From positions 1 through 32,312 of the forward strand of contig JAITDS010000106.1 in NCBI GenBank assembly GCA_031282435.1: a stretch of DNA of 32,312 nt, in the 5' to 3' direction. Below the pieces are notes generated by a model, which was not told where the DNA came from, searched no databases, and was given only the letters and a program-made list of their open reading frames with translations. This stretch comes from Spirochaetaceae bacterium. Its GTDB lineage: Bacteria > Spirochaetota > Spirochaetia > Treponematales > Breznakiellaceae. Positions 18,628-27,467 of the stretch are shown here, piece by piece. Positions within the stretch are counted from its first letter, which is position 1. Every line of letters starts with the position of its first letter. A program made the translations under genes and the position numbers.

Positions 18628-20626
18628 TTTTTTTGCTATAACCCTAATAATTATTCTCTTTTCGTCCTGCCTCTCGGAGCGGATTGCCAAACAGCGTCTA
18701 AAACCGCCGCGTCCGGCTCGTGATTTTCGTATAGAAGAAATTGAAGAAATGGTAGACACCAATCCGGCTAAGGCTATTCATCTTATCGGAATGTATGAGG
18801 CGGTGTACGGCGGCTCTTCAGCGGTTTCAAGCGGCGCGCCGGACACTTCTTCTTCCTCCGGCGGCGGGAGCGGTGAAAGCGCTGTTTTCAAAAGCGGCGG
18901 CGTTCCTGAAGAGGGCGGGACTCCCGAAGAAGGAAGAACTTCCGAAGGAAGCGGCGGCATTTCCAAAGGCGACATTCCCAAAAGCGGCGCATCCAAAGGC
19001 GGCGCTTTGGATGAAGGCGTGATTAGCAGGTTGAGGGAGCAGGCGGTAAACAATCTGATTAAATTGCAGGCTAAGGCGGTCGAGGAAAAACGCTGGGATG
19101 ACGCGGCGTCTCTTGAACGCTCTCTTGCGGCTCTTGGCGTAACCCTTGAAAACGGGCCAAACGGCGTACCGCCTAACGGGGCTTACTTTTTAGCGGAAGC
19201 GAAAGAATATCTTGCCGAAAACAACAATTTGGCGGCGTTTTTGACCGCGGTACGCGCCGAGCAGTACGGCGCTCTAAGCGGGACGGACGCGGTTTTGTTC
19301 CTTGAACGTGCGGTAAAGGCGCGGCAGCGCCGGACGGCTGTCTATTTTCTAAATCTTGCCGTTAAATTAAATGCTTCCGTGCCGCCGGAACTCCGTTCCT
19401 ATGCCGAGGGCCGCGATAGCCCCGCGGATATGATTAAGGGTGTCGCTACCGTTCTGGTTGACAGGGGCATAAAAGTTGAAAAAGGGCGGGGATTTAATGA
19501 CCGTGTGCTTGGCAGCGCTTTTTTTGTAGACGCTTCCGGTCTTTTGATAACAAACTATCATGTAATTTCAAGTGAGGTTGACCCCGGTTACGAGGGTTAC
19601 TCGCGTATGTATATCAGACTGGGAGATGCCGCAAGTCCTCGTATACCGGCAAAGGTCATAGGCTGGGATAAAGCGCTTGACCTTGCCCTTATCAAAACGG
19701 AATACAAGAGTTCTTACGTGTTTTCAGTCGTGGATAGGGTGGAACCTCAGGTTGGCGACAGAGTTCTTGCTATAGGTTCTCCTGTAGGTCTTGAAAAAAC
19801 AGTTACTATGGGGATTGTCTCCGCCACAGGCCGCCGTCTTTTGCAGATAGGGGACGTTATTCAGATTGACGCCGCCGTAAACCACGGTAATTCAGGCGGT
19901 CCCGTAATTGATACTGAAGGACGGCTTGTCGGCATAGTTTTTGCGGGTATAGAGCAGTTTCAGGGGCTTAATTTTGCGGTTCCGGCGGAACGTCTGGCCG
20001 CCGCGCTTCCCGCTATGATTAAGGGCGGCAAAGCAAAGCGTCCGTGGCTTGGTCTTAGTCTCGCTGAAAATTCAGGGGGCGCGGAGATTATATATGTAGC
20101 GCCGTTGACTCCCGCCGCGGATCTTCATGTGCCGGACGGCGTGTACATAAAAAGTTTGAACGGCCAGTCTGCCGACTCTGAAAAAGCGTGGCAGCAGCAG
20201 AGCGATATTATTATCGCTCTGCAAGATAGTCTGTTTCAAAACCGTCCGGGAGAGCTTGTGGCAATAGAAACAAGCGACGGCTGCCGCCGTATCATGCAAA
20301 GCGTAGAGCGTCCCGCGCTGCCTCTTGCCGAAGCCGCAAAACTTGACAGCCGCGAGCGTATGGCAGCGCCGCTTTTTGGCATTATACTTCAGAGCGGAGT
20401 CGGCAATACGCTCACCCCATCCTATCTTATAAAAAAAATTGTGCGCGGCTCTATTGCTGACGAAGCCGGTCTTTCCGCCCAAGACCCTGTTTTTATACGC
20501 GGTTTTCGTCTAAGTGAAGAAGAAGGTTACGCATTGCTGGATATTAGTGTAAAAAAACGTCTTTCCGGTTATTTTGAAACGAGTATGCAGCTTCCCGCGC
20601 CGCTGGATTCTCCTGATACGTTATAA
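18605..20626 (+). CDS. Lipoprotein trypsin-like serine protease (HtrA/DegP-like) with PDZ-like C-terminus
   Basis: Likely TTG (18605) or GTG (18614) start, rather than the ORF-track start at 18512. Lipobox LFSSC; catalytic motifs TNYHVIS, DLALIK, GNSGGPV. Low-complexity Ser/Gly linker. Confidence 0.8.
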   Translation: MNTVKRNNFFAITLIIILFSSCLSERIAKQRLKPPRPARDFRIEEIEEMVDTNPAKAIHLIGMYEAVYGGSSAVSSGAPDTSSSSGGGSGESAVFKSGGVPEEGGTPEEGRTSEGSGGISKGDIPKSGASKGGALDEGVISRLREQAVNNLIKLQAKAVEEKRWDDAASLERSLAALGVTLENGPNGVPPNGAYFLAEAKEYLAENNNLAAFLTAVRAEQYGALSGTDAVLFLERAVKARQRRTAVYFLNLAVKLNASVPPELRSYAEGRDSPADMIKGVATVLVDRGIKVEKGRGFNDRVLGSAFFVDASGLLITNYHVISSEVDPGYEGYSRMYIRLGDAASPRIPAKVIGWDKALDLALIKTEYKSSYVFSVVDRVEPQVGDRVLAIGSPVGLEKTVTMGIVSATGRRLLQIGDVIQIDAAVNHGNSGGPVIDTEGRLVGIVFAGIEQFQGLNFAVPAERLAAALPAMIKGGKAKRPWLGLSLAENSGGAEIIYVAPLTPAADLHVPDGVYIKSLNGQSADSEKAWQQQSDIIIALQDSLFQNRPGELVAIETSDGCRRIMQSVERPALPLAEAAKLDSRERMAAPLFGIILQSGVGNTLTPSYLIKKIVRGSIADEAGLSAQDPVFIRGFRLSEEEGYALLDISVKKRLSGYFETSMQLPAPLDSPDTL

Positions 20627-20642
20627 TGGAATCTATTAATTA

Positions 20643-21518
20643 ATGGCATCTATTCTAAAACGTGGTTTTATCGGTTCTATGTTCGCGCTGATGCGCCGTC
20701 CGTTTTGGCCTGAACATTTTGCAATGATAAAATCTATCATTTACAATTTTTTTTATTTGCAGTACCGGGCGCGGCTTTTTCCTAAAAAGGCAAAGATTTC
20801 ATGGGTAGACCATCCTTTGGATGATAAGATTCCGTTTACTCCATCATGGATAAATATTTATATGGATTTTTCGCCTTTCTGGATTCGTACTCAGGCATTT
20901 CTCGCAAAAACTTTTGGTAAAGCCGCGGACCCGTACATCAATAGTTTCGTGCGGGGTATCGGCGAACTGTATTCGTTTGCGGGTCTTATTTACAAGCGCA
21001 ACCTTTCTACAACCCGCCGTCCGTTATATTTGGGGAAGCCGGGTTTTGTCTCAATTCATTTGTTCGACCCCCATTTAATGTGTATTCCTTCCCTGCACGT
21101 CATGGTAGTGATAATGACGTATAGAAAGATAAAATATGTTTTAGCCTGTTTGGGAGTTGAAAAGGAGTACGCCGGCCAAATTGAAGATGTCCGCCGCCAC
21201 GCTTTGGATATAACGGAATCTATTCTTTTTGTTAAACAGCACAGCATAAATTGCATCGCCGCCGCCCTTTACGCAATGACTTGCTACGATGAGCAGTTGT
21301 TTCCTGTGAGCGAAGCTATGGATTTTACCAACGCTCTTTTTATTAAATGCGAGTCTATTCCGGCTGAAACCCGCGCCGCGATAAAAAAACATATTTTTGA
21401 CTTGTATCTTAGTTTTCTTGACGCAAGATCTGGCGGCGGGGGCTGGGAGCGGCCTTTGCTTGATTTTTTGTCTGCCGCTGGTACGAAGAGCCAAGTTCAA
21501 GCTGATTCCTGTACTTAG
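20643..21518 (+). CDS. Conserved-looking hypothetical protein, possibly PAP2-like
   Basis: 291 aa; CIPSLHVMVV followed by VKQHSINCIAAALYAMT resembles the PSLH / QHxxxDxxAG spacing of PAP2 phosphatases. Confidence 0.55.
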   Translation: MASILKRGFIGSMFALMRRPFWPEHFAMIKSIIYNFFYLQYRARLFPKKAKISWVDHPLDDKIPFTPSWINIYMDFSPFWIRTQAFLAKTFGKAADPYINSFVRGIGELYSFAGLIYKRNLSTTRRPLYLGKPGFVSIHLFDPHLMCIPSLHVMVVIMTYRKIKYVLACLGVEKEYAGQIEDVRRHALDITESILFVKQHSINCIAAALYAMTCYDEQLFPVSEAMDFTNALFIKCESIPAETRAAIKKHIFDLYLSFLDARSGGGGWERPLLDFLSAAGTKSQVQADSCT

Positions 21519-22875
21519 AAACGGTGCGGCGGGCCAGTTTTATGCCGTGTTTAGCGAGTTGATGTACAATGTCCTGGTCCGAAAGCCGCTCCCGTCCCTG
21601 CTTTACGTTTTCCGCCTGAATTATTTCACGTATCATCTCTTTTACGCCTTCTTGTGAATAACGTGAGCCTGATGAACCTGCCCCGCAGATTGAGTTGCTG
21701 AAAAAATGCCGGATTTCAAATATGCCCCATTCCGTTTGTATATATTTTCCGTTCACCGCCCGCGAAACGGTTGTTTCATGGATTTCCAGTTCGCAGGCGA
21801 TGTCCCGCAACGTTAATGGGGACAGATGTTTGGGACCGTTCATAAAAAAAGAACGCTGGTACTCCAATATGGCGCGTGTTACCCGTAGCAAGGTATGGTT
21901 TCGGCGGTTAATTGATTGTATGAACCAGCGGGCTTCTTTTAGTTTTTCGCGTATAAAATCACGTTCTGATCTTTCCTGTATCTTATCCGCTTGTTTCATA
22001 AAGAACGGCTGTATCCCTAATACGGGGATTTCTTCATCGTTTAGGATGATTGAAAACTCTCCGTCTTTATGCGTTACCTGAATGTCGGGTACAACAAAGC
22101 GTGTCCTGCCCGTCCCGCCGGATGTCCACTGTCTTCCCGGATACGGCGACAGTGTTTTCAGTTTTTCAAACAGCTCCGCAATTTCGTTTTCGTGCAGCTT
22201 CATTTTACGCGCTGTTGTCTGTAGTTTCCCGCGTTCCAGTTCAGGCATACAGGGGATAAGCGCTTTTATTTTTTCGGCTTCGGCGCTATAAACTATCTCC
22301 GCCTGTACGGAGAGCGTTTCTTGGTAGTCTTTTGTACAGCAGCCTATAGGTTCCAGCCGCCTTACTAGTTGCAGGGTTTTTTCAAGTATGGCCGCGTTGA
22401 CGTTTTCCGCCGTTGTGAACAAGGTTTCGGGTATTTCAAGGTTAAATCCGTCATTATTGATGTTTTGTATTAGCTTTTCGCCTATGACGCGCAGTTCGTT
22501 TTCAGGCGTTTGCAGTCTAAGCTGCCATAATAGGTGGTCTTGCAGGGTTTCGCTCTGGGACAATGAGCCTTCTATAAATTGCCGTTTTTCGTCAGAGGCG
22601 GCCTCGCCGTGTCCGCCGCGTAAAAACCCGGAATCGGAGCTTGTCTCAAAGTAATCGTTTTCCTCACTGCGCGCTTTGTACATTGTTTCAAGCGACATCA
22701 ACGCTCTGTCTTCAATTATTTCCAGCGCCGGATTCTTTTCTAGTTCCTCCGCTATTTTTTCCCGCAAATCCGCCGCCGGCAATTCCATCAATTTTAAGGA
22801 CTGTATTAGGCGCGGGGACATTTTTTGGGAAAGGCGTTGTTCCTGCGATAGGGCGGTACGTTGAAATTGCTGCAT
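21409..22875 (-). CDS. rpoN: RNA polymerase sigma-54 factor
   Basis: 488 aa; RLSQKMSPRLIQSLKLMELPAADLREKIAEELEKNPALE, IHETTVSRAVNGKYIQTEWGIFEIRHFFS and RpoN box ARRTVSKYRNQL. Confidence 0.95.
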   Translation of the reverse strand: MQQFQRTALSQEQRLSQKMSPRLIQSLKLMELPAADLREKIAEELEKNPALEIIEDRALMSLETMYKARSEENDYFETSSDSGFLRGGHGEAASDEKRQFIEGSLSQSETLQDHLLWQLRLQTPENELRVIGEKLIQNINNDGFNLEIPETLFTTAENVNAAILEKTLQLVRRLEPIGCCTKDYQETLSVQAEIVYSAEAEKIKALIPCMPELERGKLQTTARKMKLHENEIAELFEKLKTLSPYPGRQWTSGGTGRTRFVVPDIQVTHKDGEFSIILNDEEIPVLGIQPFFMKQADKIQERSERDFIREKLKEARWFIQSINRRNHTLLRVTRAILEYQRSFFMNGPKHLSPLTLRDIACELEIHETTVSRAVNGKYIQTEWGIFEIRHFFSNSICGAGSSGSRYSQEGVKEMIREIIQAENVKQGRERLSDQDIVHQLAKHGIKLARRTVSKYRNQLELGSSYQRQTKNQAKAAPSPRRQILRQEN

Positions 22876-22952
22876 GAATTATATATGAACCAATGTCTTA
22901 ATACTTGAGCGGAAGGTTTATCTCCCGCTCAATAGACTATTTTTTACGGTTT

Positions 22953-23033
22953 GCGGCGAAGAAGACTTGAACTTCCATTCCTCTCGGAACCAGCACCTCA
23001 AGCTGGCGTGTCTACCAGTTCCACCATCGCCGC
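22953..23033 (-). tRNA. tRNA-Leu (anticodon GAG)
   Basis: Minus strand gcggcga...ccagc-ttgaggt-gctgg...ttcc-gaga-ggaa...ttcaagt...tcgccgc. Full acceptor stem, long variable arm. CCA not encoded. Confidence 0.93.
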
Positions 23034-23091
23034 ATGAACATTTTATTTATACCAGATTCCCGCCTTCAATGTCAAGGCCGCCGCCACTGTG

Positions 23092-23356
23092 TCAGCAATT
23101 CCGGTTTCGAAAGAATTCAAGGTTTTACATGGCTTTAACATAGTATCAGAGACTCTTTTTTCATTTTGGGCGCATTTTCACCTGCCTTACGGCAGGCGAA
23201 AACCGCGCTTTTCGGGGCTCCGCTACCGCTCCGGCCACGCCGCCCCCGCAGGGGGCGGCGCGTCTGCTTCGCACCCCTACAATCGCTTGCGCTGTATAAA
23301 AGCGTATGTTTGATAAACTTAGAGATGTTTTTCATATTTGAAACCGGAATTGCTGA
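23092..23356 (+). mobile_element. MITE-like element with 17-bp terminal inverted repeats, containing modular hairpin repeat copy 2
   Basis: tcagcaattccggtttc (23092-23108) and its perfect reverse complement gaaaccggaattgctga (23340-23356). No plausible transposase ORF between. Confidence 0.65.
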
Positions 23357-23836
23357 GCATAATCAGTGGACTATTACAATTATTCGTGTTATCTGCGTAA
23401 TATGGTTTGATATTAGACTTGTTCGCCAACATGGTTGGTTATTGAACAAGTCCACTTTTTGAACCCAAATTCACCAAATCCTGCGGGTTAAGCTTAGGCC
23501 GTCGGCGGGGGGATGTGCTGGTTGTGAAAGTGGCCGATTAGTGCGATGCCGCAGGCGCGCATACCGGATACGGCGGCAAAATGCTCCTCGACCGGCATCG
23601 AAAAATGTTTGGGCTTGTTGAACGGACATAACAATAGGCAAATTAACCGTTGACTCAGTCGCGGTTTTATGGCATATTATCAAAATGAATTATAAACAGC
23701 CTTGTTTGGGTTTTACTATTTTTGACAGCGGGAGCGTGAAAATGAATATCAAGCGAAAAATGCGCCGCGGCGGGCTATGCCGCTGTGAATTAAGCGGTTT
23801 ATTGCGCCGTTTATCATCAATTTTATCAGATAACAT

Positions 23837-23850
23837 CCCCCCCCCCCCCC
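23837..23850 (+). repeat. C(14) homopolymer upstream of the outer-membrane barrel gene
   Basis: Uninterrupted run of 14 C, about 228 bp before the ATG at 24078 and inside a 38-codon ORF (23742-23858). Confidence 0.85.
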
Positions 23851-24077
23851 GTTTCTAAAATAGGTTTTTACTCCTTTTTACAACACACAGACAGCATATT
23901 TCATTCCACCGGTAAAAGACGACACGCGATCGCAAAACAACTTCGCGGTTTTCTTGCCGCTACCCCATATACCGTGCGGTTTCGCGCTCTATTCTTTTGC
24001 GTTACGCCGTAAACTTTCAGCGCCGTTTCCGCCGGACGAGGTAGTGTGGAAAAAAATATCTTCATAAGGAGTAAAAC

Positions 24078-24686
24078 ATGAAAAAAGTTTTAGCATTATT
24101 TTTATGCATGATGACGTGTGGCGCGGCACTTTTCGCGCAGGATCTAGAAATGAGTGTCGGCGGCGGTTTAATGCTACAGCCGGTTTTTGGCTCAACAAAA
24201 TACAAAAGCACCGAAAAAGATACTGACGACTATTCCGGTTTTGGCGCCGGTTTAAACGTGTTTTTTGACGCTACATATGTAGAAGTGAACCTTGGGCTTA
24301 TCTTTGCCAATGAAAAGTCTGACAAAGATAATGAAAAAGGCACCGACACCAGCAACTTATTCTTTGGCGTAGTCGGCAAGTACCCCATTTCTCTGAACGA
24401 AAGCCTCAGCCTTTTCCCGTTTTTTGGCTTTGATTACAGAATAACCCTTGGCGCTTCTGTTGACGGGACAAAATTTCCTGACGATGTAGCCAAGGCTTTT
24501 GACGCGCTTTCTTTAGTTTTTGGCGCGGGCGTTGACTACGATATAAACGAAAATTTGTATTTACGGGGAGAGTTTGGATTTGGAATCACGTTTAATACGA
24601 AGAGCGAAGATGACGATAAAGATTCTTACGATTCTCATTTTAAAGGCAAACTACCGGTAAAGCTTGCCGTCGGGTACAGGCTATAA
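24078..24686 (+). CDS. Small outer-membrane beta-barrel protein
   Basis: 202 aa, signal peptide (MKKVLALFLCMMTCGAALFAQ), alternating hydrophobic strands, C-terminal KLAVGYRL. RBS ATAAGGAG. Confidence 0.7.
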   Translation: MKKVLALFLCMMTCGAALFAQDLEMSVGGGLMLQPVFGSTKYKSTEKDTDDYSGFGAGLNVFFDATYVEVNLGLIFANEKSDKDNEKGTDTSNLFFGVVGKYPISLNESLSLFPFFGFDYRITLGASVDGTKFPDDVAKAFDALSLVFGAGVDYDINENLYLRGEFGFGITFNTKSEDDDKDSYDSHFKGKLPVKLAVGYRL

Positions 24687-25113
24687 AACCGGCTTCCCGG
24701 CAAGCCGCCGGCGGGCCCGCCAGTGTCCCACTGGCGGGTGGCTGGGGGGTAGCGGAATACCGCCTAAGCCCGCTTGCGGGCGGCGCGGTATGAAGCGAGG
24801 GGGGCGCATAACGGCAGGGACGGTTTGAGCCGCCAGTATGGAAATAGCGCCCCCCTCTAAGTATCCGTGAATGACGTGAATGACGTGAATGACGCGGATT
24901 AACGCCGATTAAAGGGGCGTTTTTCTTGCAGAGGGCGGGGCGTGGGGGTGAGGGGTGTGTGAGTAGCGTTGGCAAAGCCGCCGGCGGCTCACTCTTACGG
25001 GCGGCTCAAAGCGAGCGTGGGGCGTGGAAGCCGTTGGCCGTTGGCAGTTGGCAGGCCCGCCGGCGGCTCAGACCCAACGCGGGGTAGAAGCCGCTTGGCC
25101 GGACTGCCGCCCC

Positions 25114-27213
25114 CTAGATGTGGATTTCGCCTAACTGCTCAACGTCAATATCGTTGGTGATTTCGCGCACGGACAGCACAACCAGTTCCGGCAGTTCACG
25201 CTCGGTAGATTGTTTTACAAGAAAACGAGCCTGTTCGGAGCAAAGAATAATAGGCGGCGACCAACCCTGAGCGCGTACGGAAGCGATAGCGGCGGACAAC
25301 CCCTTTATCCAAGCCGTGTGCGTTGCCGGATCCATGGCGCAAACCTTTCCGGAAGCGGTCTGCACGGCGCTTTCAACAATTTTTTGCTCAAATTTATGGT
25401 CTATAGTAAGAACACGCAGTTTGCGATCCTCGTCCGTATATTGCAGACAAATCTGCCTGCCAAGAGCCTGCCGTACCTTTTCAGTAAGAAACTGAATGTC
25501 CTTTGAAATAGGCGCGAAATCGGCAAGGGCTTCCAAAATCGTAACCATATTACGAATAGAAACCTGCTCGGACAACAAAGCCTGCAAAACCTTTTGAATC
25601 TCGCCAAGACTAAGATTCCGCAAAGCGTCCTCGACAACCGCCGGATAATCCCTCTTAATATCGTCAAGAATACGCTGAGTATCCTGCCTGCCCAAAATCT
25701 CGGCGGCATGAGATTTAATAATCTCGGTAAGATGAGTAGCAATGATAGAAGGCGGGTCGATAACCGTATAACCGGCGCGTTCCGCCTCGTCACGATGAGC
25801 CTCGTCAACCCAAATCGCGGGCAGTCCAAACGCCGGATCTATAGTCCGCTCACCCGGAATATTCTCCCGCGCCCCGCCGGGGTTTATACAAAGATAATGC
25901 CCCATACGAATCCTGCCGCGCCCAAGCTCCGCCCCCTTAATTTTAATACAATACTCAGCCGGATCCAGCGCCATATTGTCGATAATCCTGATTTTAGGAA
26001 TCACAAGACCCAAATCAAGCGCCGACTCACGGCGAAGCCGCTGGACACGCTCCAAAAGCTCCGCCCCCTTATCCTTGTCAACAAGCGGAACAAGCCCGTA
26101 ACCAAGCTCAAGAGAAAGCGGGTCAAGCGGGACAATAGGCGGAATTTCAGCCGCATCCTCCTTTTGCTTTTTGGCGGCGGCGGCAACCGCCTCAGACGCG
26201 GAAGGCAACGCCCGCTTTTGATCACGGATTAAACGGAACGAAAAAAAACCCAGCAAAACCGCCATCGGAATAAGAATATACCAAGGAAAACCCGGAACAA
26301 AAGCCAAAAGAAGCAGAACCGCCGCGCCAATCAAATAAATACGCGGCTGCCGCGTAAACTCGCTGGAAATATCATCGGCAAAAGTACCATTCGAGACAGA
26401 GCGCGTTACAATAATACCGGTAGCCGTCGAGATAAGCAGACTAGGAAACTGACTTAAAAGACCATCACCAATCGAGAACGCGATATAAGTGCCGACAGCC
26501 TGACCAAGCGGCTCGCCGTGCAGAACAGTGCCGATTATTATACCGGCAATAATATTCACAGCCGTAATAAAAATACCAATCTTAACATTACCGGAAATAA
26601 ACTTACTAGCGCCGTCCATAGCGCCGTAAAAACTCGATTCCTGCTCAATCTCATCCTTACGCCGCTTCATCTCCTCTTCCGTGATAGCGCCGGAATTAAA
26701 CTCCGATTCAACCGCCATCTGCTTTGCCGGCATCTTATCCAGCGTAAAACGCGCCGCGACTTCGGCAATACGGGTAGAACCCTTAGTAATAACGACAACC
26801 TGCACCGCTATCAGCACAACAAAAATAACAAAACCGATAACAAGACCCTCAGTCCCGCCGGAACCAACCACGAAAGTCGAAAAAGCGCGAATCATCCTGC
26901 CGTCAAACATATCACCCTGCGAAAGAATAAGCCGGGTAGAAGACACATTCAGAGCAAGCCCGAACACGGTAAGCACAAGCAACATGGTAGGGAATACACT
27001 AAAATCGGTAGCCTTCTTCGTGTACAGCACAATCAGCAGTACAAGCAGCCCCATAATCAAGTTAATCGCCATCAAACTATCTAAAAGAAACGTGGGAATA
27101 GGAATAATCATCATCATCACGACGGCAACAACGCCCGCGCCGATAAAAACATCCCCCTTATTCCCCAAAAGCGCCGCCCCGTTTTGCGGCACACTCAACA
27201 TGGCGTCAGCCAT
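25114..27213 (-). CDS. flhA: Flagellar export protein FlhA
   Basis: 699 aa; ATDFSVFPTMLLVLTVFGLALNVSSTRLIL, FTLDKMPAKQMAVE and PSLLISTATGIIVTR signatures. Confidence 0.97.
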   Translation of the reverse strand: MADAMLSVPQNGAALLGNKGDVFIGAGVVAVVMMMIIPIPTFLLDSLMAINLIMGLLVLLIVLYTKKATDFSVFPTMLLVLTVFGLALNVSSTRLILSQGDMFDGRMIRAFSTFVVGSGGTEGLVIGFVIFVVLIAVQVVVITKGSTRIAEVAARFTLDKMPAKQMAVESEFNSGAITEEEMKRRKDEIEQESSFYGAMDGASKFISGNVKIGIFITAVNIIAGIIIGTVLHGEPLGQAVGTYIAFSIGDGLLSQFPSLLISTATGIIVTRSVSNGTFADDISSEFTRQPRIYLIGAAVLLLLAFVPGFPWYILIPMAVLLGFFSFRLIRDQKRALPSASEAVAAAAKKQKEDAAEIPPIVPLDPLSLELGYGLVPLVDKDKGAELLERVQRLRRESALDLGLVIPKIRIIDNMALDPAEYCIKIKGAELGRGRIRMGHYLCINPGGARENIPGERTIDPAFGLPAIWVDEAHRDEAERAGYTVIDPPSIIATHLTEIIKSHAAEILGRQDTQRILDDIKRDYPAVVEDALRNLSLGEIQKVLQALLSEQVSIRNMVTILEALADFAPISKDIQFLTEKVRQALGRQICLQYTDEDRKLRVLTIDHKFEQKIVESAVQTASGKVCAMDPATHTAWIKGLSAAIASVRAQGWSPPIILCSEQARFLVKQSTERELPELVVLSVREITNDIDVEQLGEIHI

Positions 27214-27467
27214 AGAATCCCTCCCAAATCATATTTATATTGAAGGGGGAAGCCTCCCCCTTGGCTGCAAACCCGCGCCGCCAAACGCCTCCGTAATACG
27301 GAGGCGTTTCGCTATGCGTGTTTTCCGCCAACCCCCTCAGCGGGGGAACGGTTTCAAAGGCGGCCGCCGTTGAAACCGCCGCTCCCCCGCAACGCCCCCA
27401 AAAAACAAAAGTCCGGCATGGACGGCATCCACACCCTAAGCGCCGGCACAAACCATACGGTACAAAC
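27214..27467. repeat. Hairpin-rich spacer between flhB and flhA
   Basis: gggggaagcctccccc; aaacgcctccgtaatacggaggcgttt (27283-27309); ccccctcagcggggg; cggtttcaa...ttgaaaccg. Confidence 0.6.

Noticed and set aside
23471-23683. Possible gene remnant on minus strand (alternate frame MPVEEHFAAVSGMRACGIALIGHFHNQHIPPPTA)
   Set aside because: Protein-like but very short, with no intact ORF; could not be assigned to a family without a search.
26681-27373. 230-aa plus-strand ORF (and the 212-aa ORF at 25594-26232)
   Set aside because: Shadows of flhA on the opposite strand.
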